Positions 1-8,415 of a DNA stretch of 64,000 bases are shown here, one piece after another (positions within the stretch are counted from its first letter, which is position 1; each line of letters opens with the position of its first letter). This stretch comes from Dyadobacter sp. CY323 (GTDB lineage: Bacteria; Bacteroidota; Bacteroidia; Cytophagales; Spirosomataceae), in the NCBI RefSeq assembly GCF_021390245.1, contig NZ_JAJUXH010000001.1, forward strand, positions 558,001-622,000. The letters run 5' to 3'. The position numbers and the translations under genes were made by a program. The notes beneath the pieces are model-generated. The model saw only the letters and a list, made by a program, of their open reading frames with translations. It did not search any database and was not told the origin of the DNA.

Positions 1-2338
1 TGTTTTCACGCTCTTTTTTCATCAGATATCCCGTCCGCCATTTCACAGCAATAAAAAAAGACCCGATGAGAATGGCAGCGATCAGTAACCGGAACCACCA
101 GCTCTCAAACCACGCGGGTTCAATGCGCAAAGTCAGTTCCTTGAACGTGTAATCATTTGTCTTGAAACCATTTACTTTTCGGATAACCAGTTTGTAATTA
201 CCATACGGAATTTTTGAAATGGAAATCACTTGATCGTCATTGACCGGGATCCATTTCCTTGTCCTGCCTTCCTCCGCCAGTGAATACTGCATCTGAATGT
301 TATTCGAGTTCCCGAAATAAGGTGTCGCGATGTTGAGGCGGATTAATTCAAAATCACGCGGAACTTCGAGTGTATCGGTGGCTTTGGTGGGTCTGCCGTC
401 AATATGTAACGAGCTAACGAACAGTCCTTTATCCGGTAGTTCGGGATGGATCTTGGCTGGGGAGAACCACACCAGTCCGTCCATAGACGGCAGAGAAACC
501 GTTCCGTCTCTTAATGTCACCGAGCAAGGTTTGCAACCGCCATTAAACTCATTGGTACCGAAACCGTAGCTCCGGTCATAGTACAGATAGTAAACCAGAT
601 TGCGGCTGTTTCGGGAATAGTCGAGTAATTGTCTCTTTGAAACCTGAAACAATCCGCGGTTTGTCGTGATCCAGAAAAAACCGTTTTTATCTTCCGTAAT
701 GCAATGCGAGGTGGCTAGGAAACGGTCCGCATCCAGCGGAAACCGGGTGAGTTTTTGTTTATTCAAAAGGAAAAAACCATGGCCGTATGTCGTGATCCAG
801 GTTCCTTGGACGGTTGTATAAAAGCTCCGGATCTTCATGTTTTCGAAGAATTTGAGCTTTAAAAGATTGTTGGTTTTTATATTATATCGATAAAGTCCGG
901 CATCGGTCCCGAGCAACATTGTTTCGGCTGACTCCTGACCGATAATGGAGATTCCGCCGATCTTTGCTTTTTTCGATAATACCACCCGATACTTTTCCCC
1001 GCTCTGTTCCAGATGGTAAAGTGAATTGTGCTCACATCCGATCCAGAGTCTTCCATTCCTGTCCACAAAAAGCGATTTCATCGGTTCAGGTAACTGCTGC
1101 CGGATCAGGATCTTTTGGTCTGTTTTACGCATTTTGAATAGCTGAAAACCAATTCCAAACCAGAAAGTACCGTCTTTGTTGTCCGCTATCGAATACTTAT
1201 AGCTGAAATTTTCCATAAAAGCGGAGGTCCGTCGGGCGGTGACTTCACCATCTGTGTTCAATCCCAGCATGTAGCCCTGCGCGGTCAGTACCGATCGTCC
1301 CGCATTGGGTATTTGTGCATAATACACATTGTCCGCATCGGGCTCGTCCAATCTCAGGGATTGAAACTCATTTTTCCTGATAACAAACAGACCTTTGCTC
1401 GCGCTTCCCAAAAACAGGTGGCCGTTTGCTGCATTGTGATGTATGGCAACGATCTGTAAATCAACAAAATCAAAGTCATTTAAAAGTAGCGTGGTTGTCA
1501 GGTGGCCGGGTGTGGATTCGGTTAATGCGTACAGGTGTTTTTCGAGGTATACAAATGCTTGCTGGGAAATGTTGTTCCAAAACAGCCGTATGTTGTCACT
1601 GCCGCGGACGTTTTGCGGGTTGTTCTGAATGTCACCTTCCAATTCTAAATTCCGGATTCCGTCTGAACGGATTTGTAAAAAAGTACCGGAGCTATCGATG
1701 GCAAATGGTTTATTATCAATGAGAAACAAATGCCTGATATGGCCTGAAACGCTGAAAACTGGTTTTTCCCGATTGTAAGAAGTGATCTTATTTCCGCTCC
1801 ACATGTAGAACCTTTCGGCAGATACGAAAGCAAAATACGGCTCAGCCGCCGGGCTCAGCAGATTTTGAGAAGGCAGGGCGGGTAACAGACTGTTGGTCCT
1901 GGCCGGTCCGGTCAATAATGGATTGGTCTTTTGGTACTGATTGTAAAAGGCGGTATCAACCGCAGCAATTGCCGTTTTCTGAATTCCCAAATATTCGTCC
2001 GTTTCCGTTAATGCATAAAATTCGTACGGCCGGCTGGCGGCATGGTTGCTGACGGCGGGAACAAATCCGCGTATCCGGTTACTGTGCAATGGAAGCCTGG
2101 ACTGATCGAATGTTAAAAACCGTTGACCGTCGAAACGGACAAGTCCTGCTTCGGTGGCGAACCACACGAAGCCATTTTTATCTCCCACGATCGCTTTTAC
2201 GCTGTTTTGGGGAAGACCGTTTTCATCCGTAAAATGCCTGACACGGTATGCGGACGGCCACGATTCCTGGGCAGCTACCGGAATAACGGATAGAAGTAAA
2301 AAACACCATTTGAAATACCCTAGTGCTGTAAATCTCAT
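1..2338 (-). CDS. Two-component regulator propeller sensor, C-terminus cut by window edge
   Basis: Open from an ATG at 2338 down to base 1 with no stop, so the gene continues outside the window. The product begins with a signal peptide (MRFTALGYFKWCFLLLSVIPVAAQ), then carries propeller repeats (for example NGLPQNSVKAIVGDKNGFVWF and NGFFWITTNRGLFQV), then a Y_Y_Y-type beta-sandwich and, just before the edge, one membrane helix (FRLLIAAILIGSFFIAV). This is the periplasmic sensor layout of Bacteroidota propeller regulators; a LytS-type or other kinase domain is expected beyond the edge but not seen. It lies 45 bp downstream of a NarL-type response regulator on the same strand, so the two are probably co-transcribed partners. 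The family is clear; the ligand is unknown. Confidence 0.88.
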   Translation of the reverse strand, partial: MRFTALGYFKWCFLLLSVIPVAAQESWPSAYRVRHFTDENGLPQNSVKAIVGDKNGFVWFATEAGLVRFDGQRFLTFDQSRLPLHSNRIRGFVPAVSNHAASRPYEFYALTETDEYLGIQKTAIAAVDTAFYNQYQKTNPLLTGPARTNSLLPALPSQNLLSPAAEPYFAFVSAERFYMWSGNKITSYNREKPVFSVSGHIRHLFLIDNKPFAIDSSGTFLQIRSDGIRNLELEGDIQNNPQNVRGSDNIRLFWNNISQQAFVYLEKHLYALTESTPGHLTTTLLLNDFDFVDLQIVAIHHNAANGHLFLGSASKGLFVIRKNEFQSLRLDEPDADNVYYAQIPNAGRSVLTAQGYMLGLNTDGEVTARRTSAFMENFSYKYSIADNKDGTFWFGIGFQLFKMRKTDQKILIRQQLPEPMKSLFVDRNGRLWIGCEHNSLYHLEQSGEKYRVVLSKKAKIGGISIIGQESAETMLLGTDAGLYRYNIKTNNLLKLKFFENMKIRSFYTTVQGTWITTYGHGFFLLNKQKLTRFPLDADRFLATSHCITEDKNGFFWITTNRGLFQVSKRQLLDYSRNSRNLVYYLYYDRSYGFGTNEFNGGCKPCSVTLRDGTVSLPSMDGLVWFSPAKIHPELPDKGLFVSSLHIDGRPTKATDTLEVPRDFELIRLNIATPYFGNSNNIQMQYSLAEEGRTRKWIPVNDDQVISISKIPYGNYKLVIRKVNGFKTNDYTFKELTLRIEPAWFESWWFRLLIAAILIGSFFIAVKWRTGYLMKKEREN

Positions 2339-2383
2339 CCTGTCATCACAAAAGAACCCGATTAGTACTTGTTGTTCAGTAAG

Positions 2384-3016
2384 TTATCCGTTTAATCCAA
2401 AATACGTGGTCAGCTCGATTATGTTAGTTACACCCAGCTTTTCGAAAATACGGGATTTGTAACTGCTAACCGACGAGGAAGAAAGGTGAATGTGCTGACT
2501 AATGGCTTTGGTGGACAAGCCTTTTGCCAGCAGCTTGGCAACTTCCAGTTCTTTTTCCGAGAGCTTTTCCGAGACGGAATCCGGGTTGCTTTTTGTATTG
2601 AACAATTGTCCGAATGCAGCTTTCATTACCTCCGGGCTTGCATAGATCCGGCCGCTCAACACCTGATCGATCGCCAGCTTAAAGTCTTCATTGATAGCCG
2701 TTTTTGAAATGTATCCGTTAGCCCCGGCTTTTAGAAAAGGAAGTGCATATAGCTGCTCGTCGTAGCTGGAACAAACCAGTATCGGGATTTTTGGCTGCTT
2801 CATCCGCACCGAATGGACCATACCTGTCTTGTCGCCGCCTGGGAGGTTGATATCCATAATGAGCAAGTCGAATTTCTGTTTATCCAGGTGGGCCAGCGTC
2901 TTGTTGAAATCCGTGGTGCCAGTGACGATCGCATCGGGAAAATGCTCCATGAGCAGGTATTGGATACCCGTTAGGACCAGCGGGTGATCCTCAGCAATGA
3001 TGATCTGAATACTCAT
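2384..3016 (-). CDS. NarL/FixJ-family response regulator
   Basis: 210 residues, the normal length for this family. The N-terminal receiver domain has the acidic pair E9/D10, the phospho-acceptor D55 in LLIMDINLP and the conserved lysine in GANGYISK. A LuxR-type helix-turn-helix occupies about residues 150-205 (LSEKELEVAKLLAKGLSTK, then SSSSVSSYKSRIFEKL). It should be a phosphorylation-controlled DNA-binding regulator. It precedes the propeller sensor on the same strand by 45 bp, which suggests a cognate pair. The upstream 314-bp divergent region holds an inverted repeat that could be its operator (inference). Confidence 0.93.
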   Translation of the reverse strand: MSIQIIIAEDHPLVLTGIQYLLMEHFPDAIVTGTTDFNKTLAHLDKQKFDLLIMDINLPGGDKTGMVHSVRMKQPKIPILVCSSYDEQLYALPFLKAGANGYISKTAINEDFKLAIDQVLSGRIYASPEVMKAAFGQLFNTKSNPDSVSEKLSEKELEVAKLLAKGLSTKAISQHIHLSSSSVSSYKSRIFEKLGVTNIIELTTYFGLNG

Positions 3017-3172
3017 TTTACTTACGGAAGCTGATAACGGTACGTTGAATAATTAATAACAATAATAGGAAAATTCGATGATAGAAGAACTTCGCAGTGC
3101 ATTAAATTTATTTTGGAAACAATTCACATTCTTCAATATACATATCAATTTATTCTGATGTCGGGTACTGAT

Positions 3173-3193
3173 ATACGTAATACTTTTACGTAT
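3173..3193. promoter_or_regulatory. Inverted repeat, candidate operator
   Basis: ATACGTAA (3173-3180) and TTACGTAT (3186-3193) are perfect inverted 8-mers separated by TACTT. The site lies between the divergent genes at 3016 (minus) and 3331 (plus), about 157 bp and 138 bp from their starts. The size suits a dimeric regulator such as the adjacent NarL-type protein, but that link is inference. Confidence 0.4.
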
Positions 3194-3262
3194 TCAAAAG
3201 GGCTTGTAGAAGAATTTATTCAAGCCTGATCAGAATGTATTAAAACGTTGAGTAAGCAATCA

Positions 3263-3283
3263 GCTCCCGGCATTGCCGGGAGC
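3263..3283. other. GC-rich perfect hairpin without T-tract
   Basis: GCTCCCGGCA (3263-3272) and TGCCGGGAGC (3274-3283) are perfect 10-bp arms around a single T. No run of T follows on either strand, so it is not a standard intrinsic terminator. Its core resembles the terminator at 5881-5902. Confidence 0.5.
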
Positions 3284-3330
3284 CATGATTACAGCTCGCC
3301 AGACGACTTTTTCACTGAATTGACTGCATA

Positions 3331-3744
3331 ATGAGAATTGCCTTGGTAGACCGGCATCCGATTTTTCGCACAGGGATCCGTGTATTACTCCAAAACCATT
3401 TGAGTGATCTTACCATACGTGAAACGAGTTGTTTGAACTCACTCGGAAACGAAACACAATCTTCACAGTTCGATATCATCATCATCGGACTTTCGGAGGA
3501 GCAGCCGGATATCGACCCGGGCGAATTAGTAAACCATATGCTCGAAAATCCTGGCGCAAGATTTATTCTCTATGATAGTCTTTCCCAGCACGAATTGGCA
3601 TTCTCGCTTTTTCGCATCGGTGTGAGAGGGTATCTCACAAAAAAAACCTGCCCGTCCGATCTGCTTAAATGCATTGAATCGGTAGCGCGCGGTGAAACTT
3701 ATTTTTGCGATGGAAGCCGCCAGCATAGCGTGAGCGATCTTTGA
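3331..3744 (+). CDS. Receiver-only protein with missing phospho-acceptor aspartate
   Basis: 137 residues matching only the receiver half of a NarL-type regulator: MRIALVDRHPIFRTGIRVLL at the start, GVRGYLTKKTC with the conserved lysine, and CIESVARGETYFCDG at the point where the linker to the HTH normally begins. The HTH is absent and there is no room for one before the next gene at 3839. The phospho-acceptor position (five residues after the FD of FDIIIIGLS, residue 53) is glycine, and only one of the paired N-terminal acids (D7) remains. It may be a phosphorylation-independent receiver that binds a partner, or a decaying regulator. The reading frame is intact. Confidence 0.72.
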   Translation: MRIALVDRHPIFRTGIRVLLQNHLSDLTIRETSCLNSLGNETQSSQFDIIIIGLSEEQPDIDPGELVNHMLENPGARFILYDSLSQHELAFSLFRIGVRGYLTKKTCPSDLLKCIESVARGETYFCDGSRQHSVSDL

Positions 3745-3838
3745 TGAACGTCAGGGGAACTCGTTCAGAAGATCGTCTTGATCGTACAAAAGATTCCTGA
3801 ATGTATATCGCGCAACGAAGAGCCAAATCAATTCAAAA

Positions 3839-4696
3839 ATGAGAGTTCAACATCTGTTTTCAACGATCCTGATTCTGCTGGCAAGCCAGAATCTGTTTGC
3901 ACAAAAAGGCAAGCCTCTTTTTCCTCAAATGCCTGGAATGGTTTCCTACACCTACCGATCCAGTTTTTCCAAAGACCCAGCTGCGACATTAGATACACTC
4001 AAAGCATTAGGTATCAAGGATATGGAATTTTCCAGTTTGTTTGGTAAAACGGCTGCTGATCTCAAAAAGCTGCTAGACGAACGCGGGATGCATTGCTCGT
4101 CTTTCGGGGTAAGTTATGATGATGCATTAAACAAAACACAGCAAGTGGGAGAGAATGCAAAAACGCTGGGGGCTAAATTTGTGCGGGTTGCCTGGGTTCC
4201 TCACAAAGGTCCTTTTACACTGGAAACCGCGGATAAAACGATTGCCGATTTTAACACGATCGGGAAAAAACTGAAAGACGAAATTGGGTTGACTTTTTGT
4301 TATCACAACCATGGCTACGAGTTCGAAAAGCATGAAGACGGCACTTTAATGGACTATATCATTAAGAAGACGGATCCTGCATATGTCAGTTTTGAGCTGG
4401 ATCTGCTCTGGGCATTTTTCCCGGGAGGTAACCCGGCCGGATTGCTTGAAAAATATCCGAAACGTTTCAAGCTGATGCATATGAAAGACCTTCGCAAAGG
4501 TGTGGAAGGAAACTTGTCGGGAGGAACGCCGGTAACAAACGACGTCGCATTGGGAACGGGTCAGCTGGATATTCCGGGAATCCTGAAAGCGGCTAAAAAG
4601 TCGGCGATCGAGCATTATTACATTGAAGATGAAAGTCCAAGCTATGCGGTACAAGTGCCGCAAACGATGGCTTATCTTAAAAGCCTGAGAAATTAG
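3839..4696 (+). CDS. Exported sugar phosphate isomerase/epimerase-like TIM-barrel protein
   Basis: 285 residues with a signal peptide ending near LFA|QKG (residues 1-21). The rest reads as a xylose isomerase-like/AP endonuclease 2 TIM barrel. Candidate metal-site residues sit in YHNHGYEF (155-162), FELDLLWAF (E186, D188), LMHMKDL (H214) and YYIEDES near the C-terminus. Bacteroidota carry many secreted members of this family, often for cyclitol or keto-sugar conversion; the substrate here cannot be read from sequence. It appears monocistronic, with a strong terminator immediately downstream. Confidence 0.85.
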   Translation: MRVQHLFSTILILLASQNLFAQKGKPLFPQMPGMVSYTYRSSFSKDPAATLDTLKALGIKDMEFSSLFGKTAADLKKLLDERGMHCSSFGVSYDDALNKTQQVGENAKTLGAKFVRVAWVPHKGPFTLETADKTIADFNTIGKKLKDEIGLTFCYHNHGYEFEKHEDGTLMDYIIKKTDPAYVSFELDLLWAFFPGGNPAGLLEKYPKRFKLMHMKDLRKGVEGNLSGGTPVTNDVALGTGQLDIPGILKAAKKSAIEHYYIEDESPSYAVQVPQTMAYLKSLRN

Positions 4697-4726
4697 AAAC
4701 TGGTTCAGAGTTATTAAAATGCATGT

Positions 4727-4752
4727 AAGGCCCGATGAATCGGGCCTTTTTT
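4727..4752 (+). terminator. Intrinsic terminator after the isomerase-like gene
   Basis: Perfect 10-bp stem AAGGCCCGAT / ATCGGGCCTT (4727-4736, 4739-4748) with a GA loop, followed by a T-tract to 4752. Confidence 0.9.
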
Positions 4753-4857
4753 CGTTTACAGATACAAGGGGTGTTGACGAACGGCAACAGATATGCGATT
4801 TGATGTGTTGGAACAATTTTTAAAGGTTATTCGAAAGATCATCAACTTTTCACAGAT

Positions 4858-5331
4858 ATGAAACCTGAAATCAGAAGTCTCGCAGGTGGGCTCGCCGGGG
4901 CACTAGTCCTGAACCTTATTCACGAAACTGCCAAACGATTTTCAAGCAAAGCACCGAGAATCAATATGGTCGGCGAAGAAGCACTGACCAAATCACTGAA
5001 TGCAGTGGGCGTGTCGGCTCCGACAGGAAATGCACTTTTCAATACTACACTGGCCGCTGACATTGCCAGTAACACCATGTATTACGCCATGATCGGGAAA
5101 GGGCCGAAAAAACATTTATTGCTGCGCGGTGCCGGTTATGGTCTGTTCGCCGGGCTGGGTGCAGTGGGACTTACCCAAAAGCTCGGACTAAGCGACAAAC
5201 CGGTGACTAAAACCACCGAAACCAAAGTGATGACGGTCGCGTGGTATTTGCTGGGTGGACTTGCTGCCGCATTTGTAATCCAAAAGGTGGGTGAATTTGA
5301 AGATTCAAGAGGTGAAATTTTGTCGATCTGA
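4858..5331 (+). CDS. Hypothetical glycine-rich membrane-associated protein
   Basis: 157 residues, not recognised as a named family. Hydrophobic, glycine- and alanine-rich stretches lie at about residues 8-22 (AGGLAGALVLNLIHE), 88-106 (LLLRGAGYGLFAGLGAVGL) and 127-144 (AWYLLGGLAAAFVIQKV), suggesting two or three membrane-inserted helices. A hydrophilic loop between the first two contains VGEEALTKSL. No catalytic motif is visible. The gene stands alone between a terminator and a short hairpin just after its stop codon. Confidence 0.7.
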   Translation: MKPEIRSLAGGLAGALVLNLIHETAKRFSSKAPRINMVGEEALTKSLNAVGVSAPTGNALFNTTLAADIASNTMYYAMIGKGPKKHLLLRGAGYGLFAGLGAVGLTQKLGLSDKPVTKTTETKVMTVAWYLLGGLAAAFVIQKVGEFEDSRGEILSI

Positions 5332-5335
5332 TAAT

Positions 5336-5352
5336 TTCACCTGACAGGTGAA
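5336..5352. other. Hairpin immediately after the stop codon
   Basis: TTCACCTG (5336-5343), A, CAGGTGAA (5345-5352): perfect 8-bp arms starting 5 bp after the stop codon at 5329-5331. There is no T-tract, so it is either an RNA-stabilising 3' hairpin or a protein-binding palindrome. Confidence 0.4.
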
Positions 5353-5456
5353 TTAGCATGATTCAACCATAGAAAGTTACATTTCATACGGAATTTCATT
5401 TTATAGGACGAGGTGTTTGTGAATATTTGTTCATCAAAAAACCCAGTCATAGAAAA

Positions 5457-5840
5457 ATGAAAACTTCCATTAGCCATGAATATCTGCCAGAACACGGGCA
5501 GGTAGTAAGATCAAATGAAACAAAAGTCATTACGGTATTTCACCTGGGTCGGCCGGTACTGGTCGAAGCCAGGGAAATAGCGTACCTGGAAGGTGTTGGT
5601 AATTATACATTTATATGCACAAAGCACAACCGCTACCTGCTCTCCAAATGCCTGCGGACCGTGCAGGAGATGCTGAATGCAGACTTTGTCCGGGTGCATA
5701 AATCGTTTACAGTGAACCGCACACACATACAAAGAAGAAATGCGGATAGCATTCAAATGCGCGGCGGTAAAAATATTCCTATTGCCCGCAGGAGGCTTGC
5801 CAGTACACATGAAGCTCTTTCCACAAGCCTAATCTTTTGA
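5457..5840 (+). CDS. Stand-alone LytTR DNA-binding protein
   Basis: About 127 residues consisting essentially of one LytTR domain: REIAYLEGVGNYTFICT, LSKCLRTVQEML, FVRVHKSFTVNRTHI and the terminal GKNIPIARRR strand are all present. No receiver domain or kinase is attached. I chose the ATG at 5457 rather than the in-frame TTG at 5427 because the longer version adds only ten non-conserved residues. LytTR proteins bind direct repeats in promoters; the target and the input signal are unknown. A terminator follows at 5881. Confidence 0.85.
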   Translation: MKTSISHEYLPEHGQVVRSNETKVITVFHLGRPVLVEAREIAYLEGVGNYTFICTKHNRYLLSKCLRTVQEMLNADFVRVHKSFTVNRTHIQRRNADSIQMRGGKNIPIARRRLASTHEALSTSLIF

Positions 5841-5880
5841 TATCCTGGGGCTTCTGCCCGGGGCAAGAGATTTGAGCACA

Positions 5881-5909
5881 GCTTCCGGCTATTGCCGGAG
5901 GCTTTTTTT
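5881..5909 (+). terminator. Intrinsic terminator after the LytTR gene
   Basis: GCTTCCGGC (5881-5889) pairs with GCCGGAGGC (5894-5902), including one G-T wobble, around a TATT loop; seven T residues follow at 5903-5909. Confidence 0.92.
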
Positions 5910-5980
5910 GCATCAGCTTCAATACAAATCCAAAATATTTATCTAATTGTTCATTTCATATACATAAAAATTGTAACCGG

Positions 5981-5990
5981 ACGTTAACGT
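5981..5990. promoter_or_regulatory. Palindrome ahead of TonB receptor, candidate operator
   Basis: ACGTTAACGT is a perfect 10-bp palindrome ending 21 bp before the receptor start. It shares the 8-bp core CGTTAACG with the palindrome at 61001-61010, which lies upstream of the other TonB receptor in this window. Confidence 0.35.
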
Positions 5991-6011
5991 GTTTTAGCCC
6001 GACCCTTAAGT

Positions 6012-8408
6012 ATGCGTAAAACACTCTACCAGTTACTACTCGTCACTTGCCTTCCGTTTTCACTTTTTGCCCAGCAGCACATTACCATCAGTGGTTTTGT
6101 GCGTGAAAAAGGGAGCATGGAATTGCTTCCGGGCGTGAATGTATACTTGCCCAACTCTACTACCGGGACCCTCACCAACACGTACGGTTTTTACTCGATT
6201 ACCATCCCGAAATCGGACTCCGTTTCTGTTTCTTACTCTTTTGTAGGGTATGCAGGCCAGGAATTACGCATTCCGGCAACTGCGGATCAGCAGGTTAACG
6301 TCACACTTTCGGCAGCGAATCAACTTGACGAAGTCCTGGTGTCAGGCAGGCGGCAGGATGAGAAAGTGAGCGAATCGGTACAAATGAGCCAGATCGAAGT
6401 ACCGATTGCCCAAATCAAAAAAATCCCTGCCTTTTTCGGGGAAAAGGATGTGATCCGGGTGTTGCAGCTGATGCCGGGAGTTCAGAAAGGAACGGAAGGG
6501 CAGACCGGATTATATGTGCGCGGCGGCGGGCCCGACCAGAACCTGATCATCCTGGATGATGCGGTCGTGTACAATGCGAGCCATCTTTTTGGTTTCTTTT
6601 CGGTATTCAACAGCGATGCACTGAAAAGCGTCGAACTTACAAAAGGCGGTTTTCCGGCCAGGTATGGCGGGCGGCTTTCCTCGGTTGTGGAGATGAATAT
6701 GAAGGAAGGCAGCAAAGAAAAATTGCACGGAGAGGGTGGGATCGGGCTGATTTCATCGCGGCTTACACTAGAAGGTCCATTAGCCAGAAAAAAATCATCG
6801 TTCCTGATTTCGGCGAGACGTACATATATAGACGTTCTGGCGGCCCCGCTTATCGCGCAGCAGCAAACCGGATACAGTTCCAAAGTAAAGCCGGGATACT
6901 TTTTCTATGACCTGAATGCGAAGGTCAATTATGATTTTGGCCCGAAAAATAAGGTGTACCTCAGTGGCTATTTTGGGCAGGACCGGTTTCATATTCGTGA
7001 AAAAAGTGAGAATAGCGAAAACAGGTCGGGTCTGAACTGGGGTAATGCCACGGCAACCTTGCGCTGGAACCATTTGATCAATCAGAAACTATTTGTCAAT
7101 ACCTCACTGATTTACAGTCACTTCAATTTCAATATATTCTCCAATGACAAGGATTTTGAAAAAGGTCAGGTAGTAGATGAATTCAGTCTGAAATACAATA
7201 GTCTGATCCGCGATTACAGCCTCAAAACGGACTTTGATTATTACCTTAATGCAAAACATAGCATCAAGTTTGGGGCTCAGGTGACATCTCATCGCTTTGT
7301 TCCGTCGGCGCTCGCTCTTGAAGGTGATTTTACAGAAGAAGACATCGATATTCAGGCCCAACCCATCAATACGTTGGAAGCCGGGGCATATGTGGAAGAT
7401 ACCTGGCAACCATTTACGGCCTTAAAGTTGAACGCGGGTTTCCGGTTGAGCTTGTTCCAAACTAAAACAAAAACCTATGTTCGCCCCGAGCCGCGTTTTT
7501 CTGCCGCATGGAAGCTGGCAACAGACTTTTCCATGAAAGCATCGTATGCCAATATGAACCAGTATGTGCATCTGTTGAGCAATACCGGACTCGGGCTGCC
7601 TACGGATCTCTGGGTGCCAACCACCGACAAGGTAGCTCCGCAACAATCCAGTCAGGTAGCTTTCGGGTTTGCAAAAGACCTTCAAAAACCTGGTCTGGCG
7701 CTGACTCTGGAAGGTTATTACAAGAATATGAACAACATTATCAGCTATAAAGAAGGATCCTCTTTTATTAGTCTGGACGGGGATAATGCAAATGAACTGA
7801 ATTGGGAAGATAATGTGACTTCTGGGAAAGGCTGGTCTTACGGGGCCGAATTTATGGTCCAGAAAAAGTCCGGGAAATTGTCGGGCTGGGTTGGATATAC
7901 CTTATCCTGGACGAAATGGAAGTTTCCGGAGCTCAATTTCGGCGAAACGTTTTATCCTCGTTACGACCGGCGAAACGACATTTCCGTGGTCGGGATTTAT
8001 GAGCTCAGCAAACGCATTACTTTATCTGCGACCTGGGTTTACGGCACGGGAAATGCGCTCACACTTCCGGTCTCGAAATATTCAACTTTTGGGAACCACT
8101 ATGTGTCGAATCTGTTTGGTTACCCGGGCAGTTTCGGAAATGTGACCACTGAGTATGGCAAGAAGAATTCATTTCGCGCCGAACCATACCATCGGATGGA
8201 CGTGGCGATCCAGTTTCACAAGAAAAAGAAACGTCATGAAAGAACCTGGGAGTTCGGACTTTACAATGCCTACAACCGGCGCAACCCATTTTTTTATAAC
8301 CTCGATACGAAAGAAGATAAAAGTAATCCCGGCCAGCGTGTCAATGTGCTGACGCGCTACTCGCTTTTTCCGGTACTGCCTTCTTTTAGTTATAATTTCA
8401 AATTCTGA
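6012..8408 (+). CDS. TonB-dependent outer-membrane receptor with carboxypeptidase-regulatory-like domain
   Basis: 798 residues. The signal peptide ends near SLFA|QQH; a CarboxypepD_reg-like domain covers about 22-105 (VREKGSMELLPGVNVYLPNS, GTLTNTYGFYSI). The plug follows, with VLQLMPGVQKGTEGQTGLYVR and GGFPARYGGRLSSVVEM, then a beta-barrel that ends in an aromatic residue (SFSYNFKF). There is no STN domain, so sigma/anti-sigma signalling through it is unlikely. It probably imports a ligand energised by TonB-ExbBD. The DUF4249 lipoprotein gene starts 7 bp after its stop, so the two form a transport unit; the substrate is unknown. Confidence 0.93.
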   Translation: MRKTLYQLLLVTCLPFSLFAQQHITISGFVREKGSMELLPGVNVYLPNSTTGTLTNTYGFYSITIPKSDSVSVSYSFVGYAGQELRIPATADQQVNVTLSAANQLDEVLVSGRRQDEKVSESVQMSQIEVPIAQIKKIPAFFGEKDVIRVLQLMPGVQKGTEGQTGLYVRGGGPDQNLIILDDAVVYNASHLFGFFSVFNSDALKSVELTKGGFPARYGGRLSSVVEMNMKEGSKEKLHGEGGIGLISSRLTLEGPLARKKSSFLISARRTYIDVLAAPLIAQQQTGYSSKVKPGYFFYDLNAKVNYDFGPKNKVYLSGYFGQDRFHIREKSENSENRSGLNWGNATATLRWNHLINQKLFVNTSLIYSHFNFNIFSNDKDFEKGQVVDEFSLKYNSLIRDYSLKTDFDYYLNAKHSIKFGAQVTSHRFVPSALALEGDFTEEDIDIQAQPINTLEAGAYVEDTWQPFTALKLNAGFRLSLFQTKTKTYVRPEPRFSAAWKLATDFSMKASYANMNQYVHLLSNTGLGLPTDLWVPTTDKVAPQQSSQVAFGFAKDLQKPGLALTLEGYYKNMNNIISYKEGSSFISLDGDNANELNWEDNVTSGKGWSYGAEFMVQKKSGKLSGWVGYTLSWTKWKFPELNFGETFYPRYDRRNDISVVGIYELSKRITLSATWVYGTGNALTLPVSKYSTFGNHYVSNLFGYPGSFGNVTTEYGKKNSFRAEPYHRMDVAIQFHKKKKRHERTWEFGLYNAYNRRNPFFYNLDTKEDKSNPGQRVNVLTRYSLFPVLPSFSYNFKF

Positions 8409-8415
8409 TTCGAAA

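Larger units (their letters stand above)
3017..3330. other. Divergent intergenic region, 314 bp
   Basis: Gap between two divergent receiver-domain genes. No ORF or RNA gene is visible. It contains the inverted repeat at 3173-3193 and a GC-rich hairpin at 3263-3283; the rest is AT-rich and featureless to the eye. Confidence 0.7.

Noticed and set aside
3263..3283. Intrinsic terminator
   Set aside because: Perfect stem but no T-tract on either strand.
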